Shown piece after piece: positions 18,710 through 26,782 of a DNA stretch of 64,000 nucleotides. How positions within the stretch are numbered: position 1 is the first letter of the stretch; the number at the start of each line of letters is the position of its first letter. This DNA comes from CBDCWQ01 sp965223435. Lineage in GTDB: Bacteria > Myxococcota > Kuafuiibacteriia > Kuafuiibacteriales > Kuafuiibacteriaceae. A model generated the notes under the pieces. That model was not told the DNA's origin and did not search any database. It worked only from the letters and a program-made list of their open reading frames with translations. A program made the translations under genes and the position numbers. The stretch is from the NCBI GenBank assembly GCA_965223435.1, contig CBDCWQ010000020.1, positions 434,001 to 498,000 on the forward strand, written 5' to 3'.

Positions 18710-19464
18710 CGTCGGGCCTCCAGGCCGTTGCGTGCCATGACCAAAAAAAGCACGCAGACCGACAGGTAGTAGACGATGTTGCTGACCGTGACCGTGCCCT
18801 CCATGAAGGGGCGGAAGTGTTTATCGTGGAGCGCGAAATGGGCAATCAGGTCTCCCAGGCGCCCGTCGACGATTCTTGAGGTCATCCAGAGCAAGAGCAT
18901 CACGACCGTGATCACCCCAGAAATCATCAGTGCCACCAGTTGGGATTTCACGAGGGACGAGCCAAAGAGGCCGATGGAGACCGACGCTGCGCCGATGAGA
19001 AGAAGCCCGAGGTAACCGGCGAGGATGTGCCCGATGGAAACCTGGCCGTTCACAAACACCAAAAGTGGCATGTATGCGGTGACCAAAATGAGCATGCTGA
19101 GCACGAGAAACGCAGACAGAAACTTCGCAAGAATGATTTGCCCCTCACTGAGGGATGACGTGCTGAGGAGGGCCAAGGTGCCGGTTTGGCGCTCTTCGGC
19201 GATGAGACGCATGGCAAAAAACACACCGGCCGCAATCGTGGTGCCACTGCTGTAGTAAAAGTAGTCCGAAAGGACATCGCTCGAAAACTTGGCACCCTTT
19301 CCCAGCGCGAAGGCATGAAAAAACAGACCGCTCAGGAACAGGGTGAGCGCCGAGATGATGTAGCCGCTTTGGGTGCCAAAGTATTGGCCAAACTCTCGCT
19401 TGACGATAAGGAAAATGCCGCGCGCAGCGCTCGGTTTGGTGGGGGTGTGGTCGCTGCGCTTCAT
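18697..19464 (-). CDS. GldF-like ABC-2 type transporter permease
   Basis: 255 aa with six predicted membrane segments, e.g. YIISALTLFLSGLFFHAF, FLSAFLVLSMLILVTAYMPL and VSIGLFGSSL. The motif MRLIAEERQTGTLALLSTSSLS is characteristic of ABC-2 permeases of the GldF/NosY type. It starts by a four-base overlap with the ATPase stop and overlaps the GldG-like gene at its end. It should form the channel with the GldA-like ATPase. The exported or organised substrate cannot be told from the sequence. Confidence 0.92.
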   Translation of the reverse strand: MKRSDHTPTKPSAARGIFLIVKREFGQYFGTQSGYIISALTLFLSGLFFHAFALGKGAKFSSDVLSDYFYYSSGTTIAAGVFFAMRLIAEERQTGTLALLSTSSLSEGQIILAKFLSAFLVLSMLILVTAYMPLLVFVNGQVSIGHILAGYLGLLLIGAASVSIGLFGSSLVKSQLVALMISGVITVVMLLLWMTSRIVDGRLGDLIAHFALHDKHFRPFMEGTVTVSNIVYYLSVCVLFLVMARNGLEARRWKP

Positions 19465-20396
19465 GTCGGGGCCTGCGTGAGCTCCAAAAAGAGGTCTTCG
19501 AGCTCGTTGGCTTCAGGTTGCATGCGCCTGAGCCCGTGGCCATGCTCCACGATCGCTTTTGCGACATCCTCCCGCTGCCCGCCTGGGCTCATGCACACGA
19601 TGTAGGTGTCAGGACTCGGATGCACGGTCCAGTGGGTGATGCGCCCTTGGGTCTCTAAGTCGTCGAGCAAGCTCTTGATCTGGGTGGCATCGCCTCGCGC
19701 TTCGATGACCACTTTTTCGCCGTTGTCCATGCGTGCACGGAGTTCTTGCTCCGTGCCGACGGCGACCAAGGTGCCCTCACGAATCACCATCAAGCGGTCG
19801 CAGCTTTGGCTGATCTCGGGGAGGTTGTGGCTCGAGAGGAGCACCGTATGCTGGTCTTTCAGGCTGCGGATCAGCTTTCGCATTTCGACAATTTGCACGG
19901 GGTCGAGCCCGCTGGTGGGTTCGTCGAGAATGACGAGCGCGGGATCGTGAACAATGGCTTGACCGATGCCCGCTCGTTGCCGGTAGCCGTGCGAGAGATT
20001 GGCGATGGGCTCGTTTTCGTAGGCTCTGAGGTCTATCATGTCGAGGACTTCGGTGACTCTCGCGGTGGACTGGGAGGCTTCAAGGCCTCTGAGTTCGGCG
20101 GCGAAGCGGAGGTACTTGAAGACCGTCATTTCCTCGTAAACGGGTGGACGTTCCGGAAGAAACCCGATCCGCCACCGCATGGTGTTCGCACCCCGAGCGA
20201 GCATATTGTGTCCATCAATGGAGATCTGCCCGTGGGACGGGGCAAGGAGCCCCGCCAACATGCGTAGGGTGGTGGTCTTGCCTGCGCCGTTGAGTCCGAG
20301 GAACCCTACAATCTCGTGGTCGTCAATTTCGACGCTGAGGTCACGCACCGCGCATCGTTGACCGTAGTATTTGGTAAGGGACTCGGTCTGGATCAT
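19461..20396 (-). CDS. GldA-like ABC transporter ATP-binding protein
   Basis: 311 aa, a full nucleotide-binding domain: Walker A GLNGAGKTTT (residue ~38), Q-loop region, signature LSHGYRQR, Walker B LVILDEPTSGLDP and the switch histidine in LLSSHNL. The ~90 C-terminal residues are the extra domain common in GldA/NatA/CcmA-type ATPases. It is first gene of a four-gene minus-strand operon. Its start is divergent from the PEGA protein gene at 20717, so the 320-bp gap should hold both promoters. Confidence 0.95.
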   Translation of the reverse strand: MIQTESLTKYYGQRCAVRDLSVEIDDHEIVGFLGLNGAGKTTTLRMLAGLLAPSHGQISIDGHNMLARGANTMRWRIGFLPERPPVYEEMTVFKYLRFAAELRGLEASQSTARVTEVLDMIDLRAYENEPIANLSHGYRQRAGIGQAIVHDPALVILDEPTSGLDPVQIVEMRKLIRSLKDQHTVLLSSHNLPEISQSCDRLMVIREGTLVAVGTEQELRARMDNGEKVVIEARGDATQIKSLLDDLETQGRITHWTVHPSPDTYIVCMSPGGQREDVAKAIVEHGHGLRRMQPEANELEDLFLELTQAPT

Positions 20397-20716
20397 GGCG
20401 TATTCTGACGCCTCCCGCGGCCCTCGAAGGGCACCGATTTCCTAGACAAGTCTTTCGCTCTCGGTCAACGACAATTGTGGCTCGGTCTTGCCCGGAGTCG
20501 GCCAGGGTGTGGGCGGGTCGCACAAGGGAGGCAAGCACCATCGTGGGCCGTTGTTGCCCGAGAAGGGAAGTCATCGGGGGGACGCGAATCGGTGGGCGGG
20601 ATTTGGGGTCCCGCTCGGGTCGCGATTTCTGCTATGCCGTACTAGGATGCCCGAAGCCCCGAAGGTGTTGCCCGGAGGGAGCCGCTCATCGCCCACCCCC
20701 AGTGCAGTGACGGACT
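20397..20716. other. Divergent intergenic region
   Basis: 320 bp between the start of the ABC operon (-) and the PEGA protein (+). It must contain the promoters for both transcripts, but no convincing -35/-10 pair, operator palindrome or RNA motif was visible by eye in this GC-rich stretch. Confidence 0.5.
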
Positions 20717-22186
20717 ATGACCGAACATGAAAACCAAGGCCCCGGCGGTGGGCCCAAACCCCCCAAGCCGGGCGGCAAGCCGGCCTCGGGGTGGTCCGAT
20801 GTCCTGGGCCACGTCACCTTGGATGGCTCCGCCGCGGATCAGGTGGGTCTGGTGGACCGGTCCAAGATGGCCGACGACGACCAGTTTGCCTATCACCCAG
20901 ATCCGAGGGAGCTGTCGCGCAAGCAAGATCACGCAGGGCCGGCGCCCGAAGGCGGCCCGTCTTTGCCGCCCGCGGATACCCGTCAGGATGCGTCGCGGCC
21001 CGAAAGCGGCTTTCGGCTACCCTTGCCCGGTGAAGGCGACACACCGGGCCCTGGCCCGGTGGCACCGGTGGGGTCCTTTGGCAAGGCCGAGTCGTTTTCG
21101 GCCCTTTTTGAGCCGGACGGAGGGCAAAGCGGCAAGGGCAAAAAGCCGATAGTCATCGGCGGCGTCGTCCTTTTGGCGCTTTTGGTGGTGGGAGGCTTTT
21201 TAACGCGGGAGGGCGGACAGGGCGGCGCTACGGACGCGACCGGAAATTTGATGATCAACTCCAAGCCAGAGGGGGCGACCATCTATGTGGACGGGGTGTC
21301 GACCGGCCACCAAACCCCTTTTGAGCTTTCTCAGATGGCCCTCGATACCCTTCTTTCGGTGTCGGTCCGGTTAAAGAACTACAAGAGCTTTCCAGAGCAG
21401 GCGAAGCTCACCATACCCTATGAGGCGCAGCATGCGTCCCTGTTCTTTTCGTTGAAGCCCACCCAGACCTTCAGGGTGGTCACCACCCCCGCCGGCGCCG
21501 ATGTACTCGTGGACGGAAATATCCTCCCGGGCGTGACCCCGAAAGATTTGCCGCCGGTGGTCGCGGGGGATCAAGTGGAGGTCACGGTTCGCCTGACGGG
21601 TTACCTGGACGAAAAATTTGTCCTCGAGGCGAGCCCGGAAACGCCGCTGGTGCGGGAGCTCAAGCTCAAGCAAGCCAACGTGATCAACATCATCTCCGAA
21701 CCGCCAGGTGCGAAGGTGTTTATCGGTGAAGAACAGCGGGGCGTCACGCCCCAGTACGACGTGCCGGTGCCGAAGGGGCGTTTTCGCGTGCGGATCGCGC
21801 TCCCTGGTTTCAAAACGTGGAAAAAGCGGCTTCGGGGCAAGCGAATCGGGGAAGAGGGCATTCGGGTGACGCTCACGCCGGCACCGCTTTTGGCCATGGA
21901 TTTGAAGCCCGAGGAGCGGCGCGAGGCCAAAAAATTGGACCGTCGCTTGACTCGGCTTCGCCACCAATTGGAATCGGCCCAGCGTAAGTTGGCCAAAGTC
22001 GAGCGCATTCACGAGCGGGTGACCTCGGATCCGAACTCCATGTTCGGTCAGCGGGCGAAGGTGGAGCGGGCCGTCGATGTGAGCAGCCAGAGGGTCGAGC
22101 AGCTCGAGGCAGCCTACGGCGAGGTCGAAGTGCAGCTGGAGGTTCTGCGCAATCAAGTCATTGCGCGGCTCGAGCAGTCGGAATAG
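20717..22186 (+). CDS. Membrane-anchored protein with three PEGA domains and coiled-coil tail
   Basis: 489 aa. The first ~140 residues are Pro/Gly-rich and probably cytoplasmic and disordered. A single membrane helix (IVIGGVVLLALLVVGGFL, residues ~145-163) follows. Three PEGA units come next at ~176, ~250 and ~322, recognisable by SKPEGATIYVDG, TTPAGADVLVDG and SEPPGAKVFIGEE, each with a GxTPxxL/VP turn. The C-terminal ~95 residues are charged heptad-type helices (RLTRLRHQLESAQRKLAKVE; VEQLEAAYGEVEVQLEVL), likely a coiled coil. PEGA domains are thought to bind cell-surface components; here they would face the periplasm. No enzyme domain is present. Confidence 0.85.
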   Translation: MTEHENQGPGGGPKPPKPGGKPASGWSDVLGHVTLDGSAADQVGLVDRSKMADDDQFAYHPDPRELSRKQDHAGPAPEGGPSLPPADTRQDASRPESGFRLPLPGEGDTPGPGPVAPVGSFGKAESFSALFEPDGGQSGKGKKPIVIGGVVLLALLVVGGFLTREGGQGGATDATGNLMINSKPEGATIYVDGVSTGHQTPFELSQMALDTLLSVSVRLKNYKSFPEQAKLTIPYEAQHASLFFSLKPTQTFRVVTTPAGADVLVDGNILPGVTPKDLPPVVAGDQVEVTVRLTGYLDEKFVLEASPETPLVRELKLKQANVINIISEPPGAKVFIGEEQRGVTPQYDVPVPKGRFRVRIALPGFKTWKKRLRGKRIGEEGIRVTLTPAPLLAMDLKPEERREAKKLDRRLTRLRHQLESAQRKLAKVERIHERVTSDPNSMFGQRAKVERAVDVSSQRVEQLEAAYGEVEVQLEVLRNQVIARLEQSE

Positions 22187-22199
22187 ACCTCCTTTCACG

Positions 22200-23282
22200 A
22201 TGAAGGACTTTGGGCTGGGGCCTCTTTTGGGCCTCACCGGGCTTTGGGCGGCGTGCGCCCCGCATTCTGCTTCCACCCACGTGCCCACGGAGCGCGTGGC
22301 CGCATTGGCCAAGGTGCTGCCGGCGCGCGCCGACGAACCGCACCTCAAGAACCTCCGGCAGCTGACCTTTGGGGGCGAAAATGCGGAGGCCTACTGGAAC
22401 AAGGACGGCTCCGAACTCATTTTCCAGTCTACCCGGGACCGTTTGGCTTGCGATCAGATCTTCCGAATGGATGCCGATGGGCGCGATGTGCGCCAGGTCT
22501 CCGTGGGCGAAGGCCGAACCACATGCGGCTATTTTCAGACCGATGGAAGCGTGATCTATTCTTCGACCCACGGCCACCAAAAAGGCTGCCTGTGGAAGCC
22601 TGATATGTCTCAGGGCTATGTCTGGCCGCTGTATCCCGAAATGGACATATGGCGCGCAGACGCCGATGGGCGCAACGCGAGGGTGTTGTTTTCGTCCCCG
22701 GGGTACGATGCGGAGGCCACGATTTGCCATCAGGACGGACGCATCATTTTCACCTCGACCATGAATGGCGATCTGGACCTCTATATCATGGACAAGAACG
22801 GTCAGAATGTCGTCCAGTTGACCAACACACCGGGGTATGACGGCGGCGCCTTTTTTTCGAAGGATTGCTCACAGATCGTCTGGAGGGCCTCAAGACCAAA
22901 GGGGGCTGCCCTTCGTGCGTATCAGGCGTTGCTCAAGCAGAACCGGGTGAGGCCGAGTCGCCTCGAGATCTTTCGAATGGATGCCACCGACAGAAAGAGC
23001 GTTCAGTTGACCGACAACGGAGCCGCCAATTTTGGGCCCTATATGCACCCCAGCAACGCCTACATCGCTTTTGCGTCCAATGTAGAAGACCCGTCAGGCC
23101 GGAACTTTGATCTGTACCTCGTGCAGGCCGACGGGACAGGCCTGACGCGGCTGACCTATAACCCGACATTCGATGGCTTCCCGATGTGGAGCCACGATGG
23201 CAAACGGTTGGTTTTTGCATCCAACCGCAACAACGCCCGGCGGGGTGAAACCAACATTTTTGTCGCCGACTGGGTGTGGTGA
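22200..23282 (+). CDS. TolB-like (PD40) beta-propeller lipoprotein
   Basis: 360 aa from ATG at 22200; this start gives a short signal peptide ending LWAAC, whereas the longer frame starts inside the previous gene. The body is a series of PD40 blades: AYWNKDGSELIFQSTRD, SVIYSSTHGHQ, RIIFTSTMNGDLDLYIMDK, a W-containing blade, and a final PMWSHDGKRLVFASNR. This is the propeller type of TolB, without its N-terminal domain. It probably sits in the outer membrane or periplasm. It ends 16 bp before the next gene and so may be co-transcribed with it. Confidence 0.87.
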   Translation: MKDFGLGPLLGLTGLWAACAPHSASTHVPTERVAALAKVLPARADEPHLKNLRQLTFGGENAEAYWNKDGSELIFQSTRDRLACDQIFRMDADGRDVRQVSVGEGRTTCGYFQTDGSVIYSSTHGHQKGCLWKPDMSQGYVWPLYPEMDIWRADADGRNARVLFSSPGYDAEATICHQDGRIIFTSTMNGDLDLYIMDKNGQNVVQLTNTPGYDGGAFFSKDCSQIVWRASRPKGAALRAYQALLKQNRVRPSRLEIFRMDATDRKSVQLTDNGAANFGPYMHPSNAYIAFASNVEDPSGRNFDLYLVQADGTGLTRLTYNPTFDGFPMWSHDGKRLVFASNRNNARRGETNIFVADWVW

Positions 23283-23298
23283 CCAGACAGGGGGCGTT

Positions 23299-25122
23299 GT
23301 GGGTCAGTTTTTTTTCGTCATGGGTCAAGGTCCCGAGGCTCGCCAGGCGCTCTGTGAGCGGGCCGAGGGTGTGTTTCGAAAGGCCTTCGGGGTGAGTCCC
23401 CAAGAATCTGTTCGGTGCGAAAGTCTGGCTGGGCTGAAGTTTGCACGCCTTGAGGGCCGGGCGACCGCGTTGGCAAAAACGCGGGACGGGCACCAGATGG
23501 TTCTGGGGGCCGGCACTTGGATTCTCGATGACGCCAAGGGACCGGAGGGGGTGCTGAAGGCCTGGGATGCGGGCGGCGACGATGACCGAGCCTTGTCGAG
23601 GCTCGCAGACCGCATCGACGGCAACTTTGCCCTTGCCCTGGTTTCCCCGCGGCGTCGCGAATGCGTGGTTTTGACCGATCGGCTGGGGCTTTTGCACGTC
23701 TACCGTACCGAAATCGATGGCTGCCTCGTCCTGTCCACCTCTTCGTTGGCGCTCGCCCTCTTGAGCCATCCGGGTTGGGACTTCGAGGGCGTTCGCCAGT
23801 TCTTGGCGATGGGCTCAGTGTTTGGTGACCGGAGTTTGTTCAAGGGCATCCAAAAATTGGGGCCGGGTATGATCTACCGATACCACGACGGGCGGCTGCG
23901 CGGAAAAACTCGGTATTGGCGGGCGGAAGACCTTGAGTACGATGGGGTTTCGACCGAACGCAAGGTTGCGGAGGTGGCCGATGCACTCCAGGAGAGCCTG
24001 TGGACGGTGTTCAAGGCCTTTCCCAAGCCGAGACTTGATCTGACCGGAGGGCTCGACTCTCGGGCCCTCTTCGGGGCCGCGCAAAAATTGGGCGTTCAGG
24101 TTTGTACGGTGGTCAACGGGCCGCGGGCGGCCGCCGATGTTCGCATCGCCAACGACATCGCGCGTCGTTTCGACGTCCAGCATGTCCACAACCCGCCCCC
24201 CGAGGGGGGACTTGGCCCGCGGGTTCCGTTGGCCGAACGGGCGCTCTTTTTAACGGACGGCGAGTACGATGCGTTCGAATACACCGATGTTGAATACTAC
24301 CAACGTCTCTCGGGCTCTCGGTTTGATATCAGCGTGAACGGATCGGGAGGCGAGGTGGCCAAGGGCTATTGGTGGGAGCTTCTATACCCCCACCTTCTGT
24401 CGCGGCGACATTTTGACCCCTTGAAGCTCGCTCGCCTCAGATTTGCGACCGACGGGTGGTCTGACGATCTTTTGGCGCACACGTTCGACGATACGACCCA
24501 AGAGCAGGTCGCACAAATCATCGCCGAGGCCAACCAGAGCTTCGCCAACTGTCGGGATACGGCCAAAGTCGACAATGCTTATCTCGTGCTCAGAATGCAG
24601 AGGTGGCAAGGGCGGATTGCGAGCGCAACCAATCGCCTCAATCCTGTGATTTCCCCGTTCTTTTTTCGGGCGCCCCTCGAAGCGTGTCTTACGGCCAAGC
24701 CATCGTCTCGGATGCACAACCGACTGTCGCGGCGCCTGATTGAACATCTGGACCCGGCGCTTGCGGCGATGCCTCTGTCGGAAGGTTATCCTGCGCTTCC
24801 GATTCGCTGGTCGACCGTGCACAAATTTGGGCCCATGTTTCGCGAGATCGCGGGCAAAGCGGCGCATCGGCTGAAAGAGCGCGCTGGGCCGTCGGCCGCG
24901 GGCCCAGCGCCACAGAGCCCAGAGCTTCGGGCCTTTGTCGGCGACGAGGGGGTTCAAAGCTTGCTCAAGGAAGAAACGCTCGCCACCCGGGATCTCTACC
25001 GCCCCGATGCGCTCTGTCGTTTGCTTCAGGATATTCAGCAAGGCGCGGGCGTGAACGAGGCCCACCTCGGGCGTTTTTTGACCCTCGAGCTCGTGGCCCG
25101 AAGCTTGGCGTCTTACCCTTAA
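23299..25122 (+). CDS. Asparagine-synthetase-like protein lacking the glutaminase nucleophile
   Basis: 607 aa from GTG at 23299, preceded by AGGGGG; ATG at 23320 is an alternative. The N-terminal ~180 residues follow the Ntn-hydrolase (GATase II) pattern (DRIDGNFALAL, VVLTDRLGLLHVY), but the sequence opens GQFFFVMG, so the Cys expected at position 2 is missing. The second half carries the PP-loop LTGGLDSR and downstream acidic motifs (ADVRIANDIA, LTDGEYDAFEY, NGSGGEVAKGY) of the AsnB synthetase fold. It probably activates a carboxylate as an acyl-adenylate and uses an amine other than glutamine-derived ammonia. Neighbours (methyltransferase, glycosyltransferase) suggest a small surface-glycan or metabolite cluster. 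Substrate unknown. Confidence 0.82.
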   Translation: MGQFFFVMGQGPEARQALCERAEGVFRKAFGVSPQESVRCESLAGLKFARLEGRATALAKTRDGHQMVLGAGTWILDDAKGPEGVLKAWDAGGDDDRALSRLADRIDGNFALALVSPRRRECVVLTDRLGLLHVYRTEIDGCLVLSTSSLALALLSHPGWDFEGVRQFLAMGSVFGDRSLFKGIQKLGPGMIYRYHDGRLRGKTRYWRAEDLEYDGVSTERKVAEVADALQESLWTVFKAFPKPRLDLTGGLDSRALFGAAQKLGVQVCTVVNGPRAAADVRIANDIARRFDVQHVHNPPPEGGLGPRVPLAERALFLTDGEYDAFEYTDVEYYQRLSGSRFDISVNGSGGEVAKGYWWELLYPHLLSRRHFDPLKLARLRFATDGWSDDLLAHTFDDTTQEQVAQIIAEANQSFANCRDTAKVDNAYLVLRMQRWQGRIASATNRLNPVISPFFFRAPLEACLTAKPSSRMHNRLSRRLIEHLDPALAAMPLSEGYPALPIRWSTVHKFGPMFREIAGKAAHRLKERAGPSAAGPAPQSPELRAFVGDEGVQSLLKEETLATRDLYRPDALCRLLQDIQQGAGVNEAHLGRFLTLELVARSLASYP

Positions 25123-25255
25123 GACCGGTTCGATTTTTGGTCCCCGGAGCAACGGGTGAGGGCAGCTCCCATCGTGGACACCCGGTTTCATGTTGCCCGA
25201 GGCCTTGAACTCATGCTCACTTTCCAAGTTCGAACATGCTGTGCCGGAGATCCAA

Positions 25256-26047
25256 ATGTCGAATGAGCTCTTGAGTGACGCCCGCCTGAAATCAGAGGCC
25301 GAGTTTCAAAACCAGCGGGTCCTGGGGGGCGCTGAAGCAAGGGATCGGTTCTATTACCTTTCGAATCGAGCGCTCGAGGACTACCAACGGACGCTCGAGG
25401 ACGTGGCTGGTCAGGACGTGCTCGTGGCCGGTTGCTCCGAAGGGGGCGTGACTCCGCTGGCTCGGCGCGGTGCCCGCGTCACGGGCATTGACATTGCGTC
25501 GGAGGCCATTACGAGATTGACGGCGGGTATCGAGCGGGAGGGTCTTCAGGATTTGGCGAGCGCCAAACTGATGAACGCAGAAGATCTGACCTTCCCCGAC
25601 AACAGCTTTGACCTCATCTGCTGCACTGGGGTGGTGCACCATCTTGATATTGAGCGGACGATGCCCTCATGGGTGCGGGTGCTCCGCCCCGGCGGGCGGG
25701 TCAGCATGAACGAGCCGATGGCTTGGCATCCGGCGGTTGCGGCCTATCGGGCGCTGACGCCATCGATGCGCACGCCGGACGAACATCCTCTTACGCCGAA
25801 GGACATCAAAATCTTTCGTCGGTACTTCGAGGAGGTCACCGTCCGGGGGTACGTCTTGACCTCGTTGTTGTCCCTTCCCTTTGCGCTGCGGCCTCAGCTT
25901 TCTATTCTCAAACAGGTGTCGCTTGGCGCCCTCGAGCGTCTTGACGACTCGCTGGTGAAGCGCATTCCACAGTTGGCGTATTTTTGCTGGACGGCGGTCA
26001 TCGAACTCTCCCATCCCAAAAAGGCTTCGAAATCGCCCTCTGCGTGA
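25256..26047 (+). CDS. Class I SAM-dependent methyltransferase
   Basis: 263 aa from ATG at 25256 (GGAG lies ~8 nt upstream; a longer frame reaches back to 25190 but looks non-coding). Motif I is VLVAGCSEGGVTPLARRG with the acidic GIDIAS; the post-I region ends FDLICCTGVVHHL and motif III is RVLRPGGRV, a standard Methyltransf_11 layout. The acceptor is unknown. It is followed after 13 bp by the glycosyltransferase, pointing to one transcript. Confidence 0.9.
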   Translation: MSNELLSDARLKSEAEFQNQRVLGGAEARDRFYYLSNRALEDYQRTLEDVAGQDVLVAGCSEGGVTPLARRGARVTGIDIASEAITRLTAGIEREGLQDLASAKLMNAEDLTFPDNSFDLICCTGVVHHLDIERTMPSWVRVLRPGGRVSMNEPMAWHPAVAAYRALTPSMRTPDEHPLTPKDIKIFRRYFEEVTVRGYVLTSLLSLPFALRPQLSILKQVSLGALERLDDSLVKRIPQLAYFCWTAVIELSHPKKASKSPSA

Positions 26048-26060
26048 CCAAGTTCCCGTC

Positions 26061-26762
26061 ATGGACCCCGATTCTGGCATCGCGGTCGTCATTCCCGCGC
26101 TCGACGAAGAGGAGAGCATCGCCGGCGTTGTTCGGGGTTTGCTGGCGCTTGGCGTGCTCGACGAAGTGGTGGTGACGGACAACGGGAGCCAAGATGCCAC
26201 CGCCGTACGGGCCAGGGCATCGGGCGCGACGGTGGTTCATGAGCCTCGCCGCGGCTACGGCCAGGCGTGCCTTGGTGCGCTCCGGTACCTGGGCGCGCGG
26301 CCAGAGGGACCGCCGAAGGTTGTTGTTTTTGTCGATGGAGATGGCTCCAACATTGCGGCCGAGCTTCCTCGGTTGGTGGCGCCGGTTTTGCGTCAAGAAG
26401 TTGAGGTGGTTATCGGGGCGCGAACGCGCAAGGCGGACCCCGGTTCGCTGACGCCTCCGCAGCGGTTCGGAAACCTCTTGGCCACACGGCTTTTGCGGTA
26501 CTATTTCGGCGGGTACGTGACCGACTTGGGGCCTTTTCGGGCGGTCTCCTGGCGCGCTTTTTCCCGCCTTGGGATGCAAGATCAAACCTATGGCTGGACG
26601 GTTGAAATGCAGATCAAGGCGCTCAAATATGGGCTTCCCATGCGCGAGATAGACGTGGGGAACCGAATTCGAACCGGTGGCCGTTCCAAGATCGCGGGCA
26701 CGGTCAGGGGGGTGCTCGGGGCCGGAACCAAGATCGTGTCGACCATCATGCAGCATCGGTAA
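26061..26762 (+). CDS. Family 2 glycosyltransferase (DPM/DPG synthase-like)
   Basis: 233 aa. The GT-A core is clear: VVIPALDEEESI, VTDNGSQDAT, VVFVDGDGSN as the DxD-like metal site, then AGTRKADPGS-type and GPFRAVSWRAF segments. No membrane helices are visible, which fits soluble dolichyl/polyprenyl-phosphate sugar transferases of the UgtP/DPM1 type. It probably moves a sugar from a nucleotide donor to a lipid carrier. It sits between the methyltransferase and the cyclase. Confidence 0.9.
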   Translation: MDPDSGIAVVIPALDEEESIAGVVRGLLALGVLDEVVVTDNGSQDATAVRARASGATVVHEPRRGYGQACLGALRYLGARPEGPPKVVVFVDGDGSNIAAELPRLVAPVLRQEVEVVIGARTRKADPGSLTPPQRFGNLLATRLLRYYFGGYVTDLGPFRAVSWRAFSRLGMQDQTYGWTVEMQIKALKYGLPMREIDVGNRIRTGGRSKIAGTVRGVLGAGTKIVSTIMQHR

Positions 26763-26782
26763 GACATGCAGGCAAAGGTGCC

